Origin: Xestospongia bergquistia
Taxonomy: Eukaryota > Porifera > Demospongiae > Haplosclerida > Petrosiidae
NCBI GenBank assembly: GCA_963965975.1
Contig: OZ014412.1
Span: 1,118,501-1,182,500 of the forward strand
Length of the DNA: 64,000 bases
Reading direction: 5' to 3'
The notes beneath the pieces were generated by a model. That model saw only the letters and a list, made by a program, of their open reading frames with translations. It was not told the origin of the DNA and did not search any database. This document shows positions 23,491 through 35,700 of the stretch, piece after piece (positions within the stretch are counted from its first letter, which is position 1; every line of letters begins with the position of its first letter). The position numbers and the translations under genes are program-made.

Positions 23491-25791
23491 ACAAGCATTT
23501 ATTTATAGTAATATAAAAGTAGAGAAAAAAAGAGTAAAATAAAAGATAATACAATACCAAGAATGTAAACAAGATAGTAGGGATGGGATTGCATCATTTC
23601 TACAAAATAGTACAGTTGGAACAAGTAATAAAGGATATTCTCCAACATCTAAATTATTTAATGATAGATTGTTGTATTATGTATTTGTGCTATTATGTAG
23701 AGATGATACAATTGCCATTGTTACTATCATGCTTGTATTGAACTGAATTAGCCATCCTTACATTTACTTCATTTTTTTATAAAATATTTATTTTTTGTTT
23801 GCTTGTTTACTTAATTTTGGTTAAATTGCAGGTGTTTTAATAGCCAACAAAGAAAGTCATAGCGTCTTGCAAGACAGTGACTTTCCATGTTCAACCAATT
23901 TACAAAAAAACAGTTCTTACATATTGTGATGAAGAAATAATAATAATAAAAGTGATGACATAAAATTAGCTGGGAACCTGGAATGGTTCCATCAACAAGG
24001 AGGTTCTCCAGAATACAATAAAAGGATGTAACAACATTGCATCATGGCTAAGATTACAGTCATTAGCTTATCAGTCATATAATAATAATCCTGGATCTTC
24101 TTTTAAGCTGAACATCAAAGCAGGAAACAATATTAATTATTCATTAAAAATGGGTTAAGCTAAACTGCTAAACAGTTAACTCATATTCAACATATTATAT
24201 ACACTTATATAAAGTAATGTCAGTATATGTTTACTGACTAATTAATAACATGAAAAGTACAGACATTAAGATAAATACATTACAAACCACACCCTCATGA
24301 ATATTTAATTAGGGGAGGTATACTACATGTCATAGTCTAATATTGTGACATGAACAAATATTGTGTGAATGTCTTCATACATAATATACTGACATTATCA
24401 TTAGTACTACAATTTTTCAGTTATTATAAGTGTATTAGAAACAATTTTTTTCTTATTATATTAATAATATTTATGATCAATTAGTTAATCTCAGACAGAG
24501 AAGTCACACAACAATAGCATAAAACAACTAAAACATATAAACATGCAAACAATTATATTCAACAGGAACAAAGATATACAATCATAAGCTATGGATGATG
24601 GCATATAGAAATAATAATTAAATGCATTCGCAGAAGATTTTGAAGGCACAATATAAAATTTAATACCACAAAATATTGTCCAGCTACTTACAACCACTAG
24701 ACTTCATCAAAATCTAATATACTGTCTGCTTACTTTATTGTAAGGACCTGTATAGATTACTATAACAAAATGAAACATGAGAGATCCTAAATAGTTTCTT
24801 TTAAGACTTTATCAAATACTAGTCATTCAAAATTTATCAATGTAAGATTATCCAAGATGATGTTAACATCATCTCTGATCATGTCCTCCAGTATGTCTCT
24901 AGTGTAGCCTTGTACCCTGGTGTTCAGTAAAAGGAGAGAAGGAATACCAGGTAACTACTACTTGTGTATGCACATAATTTCTAAGATATGCTAGAAAATA
25001 GCATATGTCAACTATAATGCAAAAATTCCTCTTGCCACAATGTTTGACAATCTATGATGGCTACCTATAGTGCTGACAGTAATTTTTCCAATACTCTACT
25101 CTACACTCTAAAGCAGCTAGAAAGACCAGATGTATCTCTTAGAAAAAAATCAACTCTGATCTATTGAAGCTAAATATGATGGAAAACTATTTGAAATTGG
25201 AAGACACAACACACAATTCAAACTTTGCATTTGAGACAAATATATGAAGCAGCGGACACATCTACTAATGGAGACAACTAGTAAAGCAGTTATTTGCAAA
25301 GCCCAATTCAATTTGAATCTCAATTGTACTGAACAAGTTTATCACTCTTTTTGCAAGCACTAAATCTCTGCATAGACAACAAACTTGACTGTTTGAAGCC
25401 ATTCTTAAACTTGCATAGTAAATAAAATGTTAGTACTAGAAACCTAACCTATTTATTTATTGCTTTCATAAAAATAATTAATTATAATGTCATTATATTG
25501 CATATATTGCAATAATTACACACATGAGTATGAAGTTAGTTGATAGTGAAGATAATAGTTAATTGTCTGGAATAGAAGCACTGATCTAATTTCTTTACAG
25601 TACTATAATTCATTAATAGGTGTGGTTTGATTGTTAGTATCTTTTGCTAGAATTCATAAAAAAATTCCTAGTATACAATATAGGATAAATATTATTTAAG
25701 AGCATCGTTTATGTCTCACAGAGCAATTAAAGTTTAGGCACTGTTTTGTTGCAATCTCAATTAAAACTTAGGATTGATGCTTAAGTCATTT
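23491..25791. other. Mostly gene-free stretch with one weak coding trace
   Basis: On the minus strand, about 24823-24930 reads RDILEDMIRDDVNIILDNLT and ends in a stop at 24823-24825, which looks like the C-terminus of a protein rather than chance. No matching upstream exon or domain was found, so it may be a gene relic. Nothing else is supported; 24900-25420 shows fragments of apparently decayed sequence without a recognisable family. Confidence 0.25.
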
Positions 25792-28700
25792 TTAATTAAT
25801 AGTAACCTTTTTCTTTTTATCTGCTTCAAAATTAAAAGGAGGGACAGTGACCACATTAACATCACAAACAGGAACAGTGTCTGCATCAACATCCAAAGGA
25901 GGGACTTCAGATAACTATAGGATAGACAACATCATAAAGCACTATATACAATAGTGATTATGTGACTAAAATGATATTATCATCAGAAAACACTAACAGT
26001 TAAGGTGTTGAATGATATATTTCACTATATTAATTATTGAACAGTTTTGTTCTAGACGTCTATAAATCTCTTATTATCAATAAATCAATTAGAATAAACT
26101 ACATTGAAAATTCAAAGTGCAAAATGTAATGAAATGCACTAAAGTCCTTAACCTCACTGCAGTCTTATCCAGAGACTTTCTTTACTCTATATAGCCTCCT
26201 CAAATGACGTAATCTCACATATTAATTATTGAACAGTTTTGTTCTAGACGTCTATAAATCTCTTATTATCAATAACTCTCTTATTATCAATAAATCAATT
26301 AGAATAAACTACATTGAAAATTCAAAGTGCAAAATGTAATGAAATGCACTAAAGTCCTTAACCTCACTGCAGTCTTATCCAGAGACTTTCTTTACTCTAT
26401 ATAGCCTCCTCAAATGACGTAATCTCACATGACGTGCAAGATGATTTGATGACTCAGCATTTCTCTTCAATCAAAAGGAAAAATGTTTGCCTTTTAGTGT
26501 GTCTACTGGGTACTTTGCACTCTAATTGACAAATCTCCAATACTTTCCAACTTCTTAGTAAAAGTTAGTCATTCTCCAATGACAGCTATGGTGCTTGCAA
26601 TCAATGTATCGACAAAGATTACTGCCAAAAGTTAGAAAACTATCATAACTTTCCAAAGAAGTATTTTTGCAAAAATTCTCAGTTTAAAAAGTTGGAAAAT
26701 GTCATTAGCTGTATGCAGGAGAATTTTATTGAATTCTCGAGTCTTCACTGAAAGCTGTGCTTTTTTTCAAAGGTTATTCAGACTTTTAAAGCTTTTGTTA
26801 ATTTGATGCTCCTTTTGGCAGTATTCTTAAGAAGTACAGAAGTTTTGCTACCCTCCACTATAGTTTGTGGCTACCAGTACCGTGTTTGCCAAGTTAAGCA
26901 GTTCAAAGCCATTTGCCCTCATAACAGACATACACACACACATATTGACAGACTACAGTAACCCTCGCTGTGCTCACATGCACAGTGAGGTTAATGACAT
27001 TCTTTGGTTACTATATGCATTATTGGTGGTTGGTTCCCTTTATGTAAATTAATTTTATTCACTGCTCTCAAAAGCAAATACAACAATATATTAATTTATG
27101 AAAGTGGACATATATACACATGTAGTCAAAGAAATGTTAAAGAAATTATACTGGGTAAAAAGAATAAAGCTAGTAACAACAGATGCTACTGTTACAATCT
27201 TTTTGTGAAAAACAAATATTTCTTTGAATACAATCACAAATGATAGGCATTTTTGGTATTACTATTTAGTCATTTATATGCTAGTACATTGACTTTAAGA
27301 CTGCCTGGCACATGCAGCATGCCAGGCAGAAAAATGTCATGATTTTTTCCTTAAATATCTTCATATGTAGTACATGCAATTACATTATCACATTAACAAT
27401 AACATAACAATACAACATATACAAATATATATGCTATAATATAAACAATAGTAATTAGTGAATTACATACTTTTTTATTACATGAATCTGATGTGAAATT
27501 AACCAGCCCAGCTAAGTCTTCATAACTAATAGATAATAGTAATATCTGTTTTTCAGTGACAAGAATTAACAAACTTGTTGTTATCTTGTGAATTCTTTGC
27601 TACATCCAAATCTGTTAGTAAGTAAACACACATAATTACAGTATATAACTGGTCTTACCTTTACTGACGTGTGCTGGCTTCAGCTTGTGACCAACTAATA
27701 CATTGCTTTCTTGCACAACTAGAATTACTGCGATCAATGCAGACACAACTATGGTTATTGTAGATGCTCTAACAGTCATGTATCCATTAACTGTTATTAT
27801 AAGTAATAGACACCATATTATATAGTACTTACTACTTACCAGTAGGAGATGGTAGTATTAAGGTATATTCCAATACTTGAGGATATACAACAGATGGGTT
27901 AGTTATAATAGTACCATCTACTATATCATGACTTGTCACAGTATAGTTACCACTAACTGGTAGACTTATATACTGGTATACTGTACTCTCTATACTGGAT
28001 TTACTCATATTAATAGACTTCACAGTTTCTTTAGAAGACTCTCTAAATATCACATGACATCCATCAGCAGTAGATCTCTCAGCAAACCTACACTTTACAA
28101 CAACTGATCCATTATCAGAGTAGTACTGTAGAGTGAGTTCTTGAACATGATAAGTTGCTATGATTAGAAAAAGATTATGTATATCTATTTTGAAACCAAC
28201 TCACTGAAAAATGACTTCTCTTTTGATTTCAATACATTGACATTGTTAAAGACATGTTCGATAAAAACACAGTTCATCAGAGGAATAAGATATGACACAG
28301 TATAATTGACAGTTATTGTCTTTGAATTAGAAAAAGGAATATGTTTTGGAGTATGTTCCATTTCTAATTCATTTAGTAGTGATGACTTCTTTCTTATAGT
28401 ACCTCGTAATGTGCTATTACAGACTTTAGGATAACCTTCCACCTGTTATTATTAAGAAAAGATCATAACTTTAAGTAAAACAAGAATAATAAATGGTTAA
28501 TCATTAGGTAAGTCAACAAGAAACTTACAGTGATTATAAACGTCACTTTAAACTTGTTAACAGAGTTATCAAACAAAACGGTATGATTATGCAATGAAAG
28601 ATTATAATCTGTTAAAATTATAAAGACTTTATACCATATTGTCTAAATCATTACTTACCACCACAGTACTCATCATGAGTTGTCACTTTATTTGACGTAT

Positions 28701-29418
28701 ACAATAGCCAACTATCACTTACCATCACTATAACAGTAGCAGTGTAAATATCACAGACTGTGAGGTTATATAACTCATAAGATGTATCATTAGTGATATC
28801 ATTATATAGTAACTGGCCATGTTGGTTCTCTATATAAATGTGATATAATATCAGAGAACTCAACAAAACTTCAGATAAATATGGAGAGGACCAAGTCAAT
28901 ACAGAAGTAAAATCAGGACTAAAAACAAATTGGACATTTTTCACAGGTAAAACACCTGGTCAATAGAAATAGCATTTTCACTGATAGACACAAGTCTATA
29001 TTACCTTCAACTGTCAGTGTAGCTCCTCTCGATATAAAAGTGAGACTTTCAGTTAAAATGGCACAGGCAACACTTATTCCATCATTAATAGGTAGTGCTC
29101 TTATAGTTAATACTGATGACCACACATCAACTGATGTATTGTTAGTAGTTACTGATATCTCTCTGTCTTGATTACTGGGATCAAAAGGTGAATTACCTTG
29201 TACTGACCATAACAATATATCTCCCGTACCCCCACAAGTAAAGTTAGTCAGTTTGTAAAGTAGAGCACTAACTGATGAAGGAGCTACCGTGATGTTAGCT
29301 ATATGAAAAGGAATACAAATCGATTTAACAAGGTCAATACCATCTGCTTCCACATACCAACAGCATCTGCCTCTCTCATAGTTAGAACTACAATAGTTGG
29401 CAAAAGCAAAAAAGCCAT
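25792..29418 (-). CDS. Receptor gene F: Ig/FN3 receptor with YEDL-bearing tail
   Basis: Predicted receptor of 544 aa. Exons: 29358-29418 (signal peptide MAFLLLPTIVVLT), 29005-29298 (Ig), 28659-28955 (FN3-like), 28529-28608 and 28205-28442 (D3), 27840-28157 (D4), 27659-27790 (TM, TITIVVSALIAVILVV), 27575-27611, 27471-27525 (N-YEDLAGLVNF) and 25792-25914 (acidic LSEVPPLDVDADTVPV, ending VTIN, stop). Phases close throughout. The D4 exon joins the TM exon directly; no stalk exon was found. The tail has one YxxL motif (YEDL), a half-ITAM or endocytic-type signal, and a repeated VPPxD/VPPF pattern. The last intron (25915-27470) holds a piggyBac-like element and a local tandem duplication. Role in recognition is inferred from the family plan only. 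Confidence 0.8.
26029..26430. repeat. Tandem duplication of about 192-210 bp at the element edge
   Basis: Copies 26029-26220 and 26221-26430 are nearly identical; the second has an extra short repeat of CTCTTATTATCAATAA. Each contains flanking DNA plus the TTAA and first 70 or so bases of the piggyBac-like element that continues intact only from the second copy. The duplication therefore happened after the insertion. Confidence 0.9.
26362..26990. mobile_element. piggyBac-like non-autonomous DNA element, copy 1
   Basis: The element is bounded by TTAA at 26358-26361 and 26991-26994. Its ends are CCTCACTG at left and CAGTGAGG at right, a terminal inverted repeat. Near the right end CCCTCGCTGTG and CACAGTGAGG form a subterminal hairpin. 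It is about 629 bp with no transposase. A second copy (39879-40530) lies in the opposite orientation with the same internal sequence. TTAA duplication with CCT-type ends is characteristic of piggyBac relatives. It sits in the last intron of gene F. Confidence 0.8.
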
Positions 29419-29751
29419 CTTCAAGCCATCGATCGCTGTTTGTCACGTGAGCACGCAAATATTAGATTCTAACCATGAGAAAATCCCCCTCAAAAACAAC
29501 TGCAAAAAAATAGCTATTATGTTATTGCTAAAGAGCAGCTTTATAGATCAAACACCTTTTTAAAGAAAATAAACATATAAACATACATATATGAATTGAT
29601 TACACTCGCTAAACAGTGACAAAAAATTAAAACTGACTACAGCCATATTGTCAGAGCTATAATCTCACTGCCAGCTAACTCTTCTGTAGTTTTTCTATGG
29701 AAGGTTTCAAAATAAAGGTTATTAACCAATCAATCTCTTTTTACACATACA
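29419..29751. other. Intergenic stretch between genes F and G
   Basis: This 333-base stretch should hold the promoter of gene F and the 3' UTR of gene G. No repeat or exon was recognised. Confidence 0.35.
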
Positions 29752-32700
29752 TCATCTTTGTTCTAATTCATTTCCATTTAACTGCAGTGAGTTATTATTC
29801 CCTAAGATAGAAACTGATGTAAAAATGGAATATAATATAAAAAATACATACCATGTTTCTTCTTTCTACGACAGTAGCATAATATTCCTATTATCACAAT
29901 TATCTCTATCAATACAAAAGCAATTCCAGGAACTGTGACACCAACTATAACTAAATATACATATAAAATCAACATGAATTATACCATCTCCACACTGACT
30001 TAATATACTATTGTATGTTCCATTAGTAGGTTCTATAGATGTGACTACAATACGATTAGAAACATTAATAGTGTCTGCAGTACTAATAACATCAATGGTC
30101 AAGGAAAAGCCCTTTTTTCTTGATAATGAGACAACTATATTAACATAATTATAACAAGCAATACAATATAGTGTGTATACTACTTACTGGTAGGAGCAAC
30201 AGTCAGAGTAGGAGATAATAGTAGTAAGATATATTCCAGTACTTGAGGGTACACAACAGATGGGTTAGTTATAATAGTACCATCTACTATATCATGACCT
30301 GTCACAGTATAGTTACCACTAACTGGTAGACTTATATACTGGTATACTGTACTCTCCTCTATACTGGATTTACTCATATTAATAGACTTCGCAATTCCTT
30401 TATAAGACTCTCTAAATATTACAAGACATCCATCAGCAGTAGATCTCTCAGCAAACCCACACTCTACAACAATTGAGCCATTATTAGAGTAGTACTGTAG
30501 AGTGAGTCCTTGAACATGATAGGTTGCTATGGTGAAAAAAAATTATAGTAATTATATATAATTATATAAGATAACATTAATCAATATTAAAAATACTTAC
30601 TAAATTTTGACTCATTCTTTGTTCTAGACATATTAAAATAATCCAGTATATCAGCAATGAAGATATAGTTTAGTTGAGGACTTATATTTAATACAGTATA
30701 GCTAATAGTTACTGATTGTCTATCTTCTAAAGAACATATAATACATTTAGGAGAATGTTCTGTGTATGTTCCATTAATTACTGAGTAATCTCTTGTAACA
30801 CCCAGTAATGTACTATTACATAGTCTAGGATATCCTATAACCTAGATACATACACATTGTGAATATTACAATATAAATCTATTGCTATTACTTACAGAGA
30901 TTTTGAATTTAATGTCAAAGGAATTATTATGTTCATTAAAAGTGACCTCATGATCAGGTAAAATATTACAATAATACTCTGTAATAACCATGAGTTAAGT
31001 TCAAATGAATATAAAACTCTTCACATACCTCCACTATACTCCCTTTGTATAGTAACATTACTAGAACTATATTCTCCACTATGAGCTATAACAGTAGCAG
31101 TGTCAATATCACAAACTGTGAGGTTATATAACTTATAAGATGTATCCTCAGTGATATCATTATATAGTAACTGGCCATGTTGGTTCTCTATGTAAATGTG
31201 ATATAATAATGGAGCATTCTCAGAAGAAAACAATGGAGGAGACCAGTTTAACAAGAGAGCATAAGTGATATTGAAAATAAATAGAAAGTTTCTCACTGAT
31301 GTGATACCTGCCGTGAGTAAGATATAAACAACATTAGTAGCCAGTAAGTACAACATGATGAGTTATATATATTTAATTATTGCAATGTTCTGTAAATTGG
31401 AATGAAAGGTGAATTGTATAGTATTACTTTTCTGACTACTTAATATAGAGATTTTAATATGGATTTGTGTGTTCATCTCATTGTTCATTGTTGGTATTGT
31501 CATCCCTACATCATCTTTCATTTTTTCAAAATGTTTTTTGTTACTTGTTTACATTCTCTTTAACAATATTTTTGGTAGATTAACTATGATGATATTATAC
31601 ATATATGATGTGATATTTGTTCATAGTCATAGTTATAACAGCATAATATGCATTAATATTTTTTAAATATCAATTAAAAACATATTGAAATTCTTTGAAA
31701 AAATCTTTGTTTTTGTATAAGCCATAGTATAGATAGAGTATATTACATAATATAGTCATAGATCAGTGGAAATTTGAAATTCAATCACATCAAACTAAGA
31801 ATGAACAAGATATATAATATCATCACTGACTTAATATGCATGTACAATAAATACACTTTCACTTATTTTGTAATTTAATGTGCATGGCTGAAATGAAGCA
31901 TGTAATGTATGCAACTTATTAACTAACACTTATTATGAATATCATTATGTATTTTGGTATATAAGAAGACATGTTTTGTTTGTTAGTCAGTCTGTTATCA
32001 CTTGAGTTTGGTTGTGTTAAAAGTATAAATATATCTCTCTCAAACCAAACCACTACATGGTGTCAGGATGACTTCATACCAGATCACTGCTCCGGAACCA
32101 TTTAACTTCACCCACACGGAGGAATGGCCTCGGTGGATCAGAAGGTTCGAGCGATTCAGACAAGCCTCTGGCCTGGTAGAGAAGAGTGAAGAGAACCAGG
32201 TGAATACTTTGATTTATTCTATGGGAGACAGTGCTGATGACATTTTCCAAGCTTTTAAGCTGTCAGTCGAGGACATGAAAAAATACGACACGGTAAAAGG
32301 AAAGTTTGACAATTATTTCATAAAGAAAAAAATATCATATATGAACGAGCAAAATTCAACTCTAGACGACAGGAGGAAATGAGCCTGTTGATGTATTCAT
32401 CACAGCACTATACAACTTAGCGGAGAAATGCGAGTACGAGTCCCTATACGACGAGATGATTCGGGACAGAATCGTAGTCGGCATCGCAGACCAGGTATTA
32501 TCTGAAAGAATGCAACTAGATGAGAATCTCACCTTGGAAAAAGCAGCAAAAATGGCCAGACAGAGTGAGGCAGTTAAGAAGCAACAACCTGAGATCAGAG
32601 GAACCACAACAAAGGAAGACCTAGATGCTATCAAAACTGGGAAGCACAAGGCTCTTAAGCAGAGACGACCCACACCACAAAGCCACGCCAGCAATCCATC

Positions 32701-35700
32701 CAGACGACCACCGATGCACCCCAAAAGAGAAACAGCTTGTACAAGATGTGGCAAAGCTCCTCCTCATGGGAGAGACACATGCCCTACAAAGGACTCTAAA
32801 TGCTACAGATGTGGGAAAACAGGACATTTTAAAAATAAATGCAGGAGCTCAGTAAATGATATACGAGCTGATGAAGATGAAGCACAATTCCTTGGTGTAG
32901 TTGGACAGGATAGCTCAACCAGAGAAGGACCATGGATGATTGAGTTAAAGATGAACAGACAACCAATCACATTCAAGATAGATACTGGGGCAGATGTAAC
33001 GGTAATTTCTGATAAATTGCACAAGAAAATTAGAGATGGCCCATTGAAACCAGCAACACGACCATTAATAGGTCCCGGTCAAAACCCACTGACAGTTCTA
33101 GGACACTTCGTAACAAAACTTGAGAGTAATAATCGAATAACCACCGACACAATCTATGTTGTAAAGAACCTCAGGACACCACTTGTAGGAAGACCAGCAA
33201 TTCAAAAACTCCAGCTAATCTCACGGATTGAGAATGTTGTATGGGACAAAACACAAGTCACGACACAATTTCCAGAACTCTTCGAGGGTTTAGGAAGGAT
33301 CAGTGGCAATTACCGCATTCAGTTGGAGGGAAACGCAAAACCCTATTCAGTCCACACACCCAGACGAATACCAATTCCCCTACTCCCCAAAGTAAAACAG
33401 GAGTTAGCAAGGATGGAGAAATTAGGAGTGATCTCCAAGATTGATGAACCAACAGATTGGTGCTCTAGGATGGTGGTGGTTCCGAAACCAAATGATGGAG
33501 TAAGAATATGTGTAGATCTAACTCGATTGAATCGGCATGTAAAACGTGAAAGGCACATCTTACCTTCAGTGGATCATGTCATGGCACAAATAGGAGATGC
33601 AAAGATCTTCTCAAAGCTCGATGCCAACTCAGGATTTTGGCAGATTGAACTTGCTCCAGAATCAGCAAAGCTCACAACATTCATCACGCCTTATGGAAGG
33701 TATAAATTCAACAGATTGCCATTCGGAATCTCATCTGCACCAGAGTTCTTCCAAAAACGAATCTCAGAGATTTTAAGAGGGTGTGAAGGAGTAGTTGGAT
33801 TAATTGATGACATTTTAGTACACGGAAGGACCACAGAAGAACACCACAAGAGACTGATGGTAGTTCTGGAGAGACTGAAAAAAGAAGGCATTACACTCAA
33901 TAAAGATAAGTGTATTTTCTATACTAACAGTATTCATTTTTTAGGTCAAATTGTAAATGAGAAAGGGGTGTCAGCCGACCCAGACAAGATTAGAGCTATC
34001 CAGGAACTTCCGAGACCAAAAAATATAACGGAGGTGAGACGATTCCTGGGGATGCTCAATCAACTCAGCAAATTCTCTCCAAATCTTGCAGAACAATCGA
34101 AACCTATCAGAGACTTATTGAGCTCTAAAAATCAATGGAACTGGGGCCCAGACCAAGAAAAATCATTTGAAGACCTCAAGACTGAATTAAGTTCTGGAAG
34201 AGTACTGGCATTATATGAACCAGAGCGTGAGTCGAAGATATCTGCAGACGCATCAGCTTATGGTGTTGGAGCAGTACTTCGCCAGAAACAACCTGATGGA
34301 AATTGGAAGCCAATTGCTTTTGTATCAAGATCAATGACAGATACAGAACAGCGCTATGCGCAAATAGAAAAAGAAGCCTTGGCAATAATATGGGCCTGTG
34401 AGAGACTGAGTCAATACCTCATTGGCTCCAAGTTTGAAATAGAAACAGACCACAAACCGTTAGTTCCCCTATTATCGACAAAGAATCTCGAAGACCTACC
34501 AATAAGAATCCAGAGATTTCGCTTAAGAATGATGCGATATCAATTTTCAATAAATCATGTACCAGGCAAAGATCTAAATACAGCCGACTTTCTTTCAAGA
34601 TCACCACTGAAAGAGACAGAAGATAACTTAGGAAAAGAGGTAGAAGCGTATGTGGACATGATAGTGAATCACTTTCCTGCAACAGACAAACGTATCACCC
34701 AAATACAAGCACATCAGGACCGAGATCCAGTACTTCAAAAACTGAAACATCAATGTCTACAAGGGAAAAAGAGAGGAAATCTAAGGGAATATTCAGAAGT
34801 CCAGTATGAACTCTCTGTTAAAAATGGACTCCTGATGAGAGGAAGCAGAATAATTATCCCCAAAACGCTACAACAAGAGGTGTTAGAGCAGATTCATTTA
34901 GGTCACCAAGGTTTAAACAAGTGTAAAGAAAGAGCCCGGCTATCAGTATGGTGGCCAGGGATGACAAAAGAGATTGAAAAGTATGTGAAGAGATGTCGAA
35001 TTTGCAGTCAGTTCCAGCGACCGAAAGTAGAACCTCTTTGCCCTACAGAGTTACCAGATAAACCTTGGCTAAAAGTGGGCACAGATTTATTCATGTGGAA
35101 GCAAGCAACATACCTACTGGTTATTGACTACTATTCTCGATTTATTGAAATAGCCAAGCTCTCATCAACGACATCAGAAGGGGTCATCACTCACCTAAAG
35201 TCAATCTTCGCAAGACATGGAATTCCACAAACAGTAATCTCGGATAATGGACCTCAATATGCATCATCATCTTTCAAGGCATTTGCTGATCAGTATGGAT
35301 TCCAACACATCACAAGTAGCCCTCGATATCCTCAAGCAAATGGAGAGGCAGAACGGGCAGTACAAACAATAAAAGGTCTGTTAAGAAAATCCAGTGATCC
35401 CTATCTAGCACTCCTTTCTTATCGCTCAACTCCACTGAAGCTAGGATATAGTCCAGCAGAACTTCTCGTGAGTAGAAGATTACGTACAACTGTACCAGTT
35501 AGTAAAGATCTACTAGAACCTAAACTAGCTGATAAAGAGACTGTGAAAAATAGAGATCGAGATTTGAAGAGAGTACAGAAGGAATATTATGACAGGCATC
35601 ATTGTGCTAAAGAACAATCTTCACTGTTCCCAGGACAGGAATTTTGGATTCCTGACAATGGAATTACAGGGAGAATCCAACAGGAAGAATCTCATAGGTC

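Noticed and set aside
31308-31356. Methionine plus hydrophobic run in frame with the FN3 exon of gene G (similar runs precede exons in genes B and C)
   Set aside because: It looks like an alternative signal peptide, but pyrimidine-rich acceptor tracts encode Phe/Leu by nature, an AG acceptor follows, and a true signal-peptide exon exists for each gene.
32362-34682. Several minus-strand and alternate-frame open frames over the Ty3/gypsy element
   Set aside because: They are shadows of the gag-pol frame.
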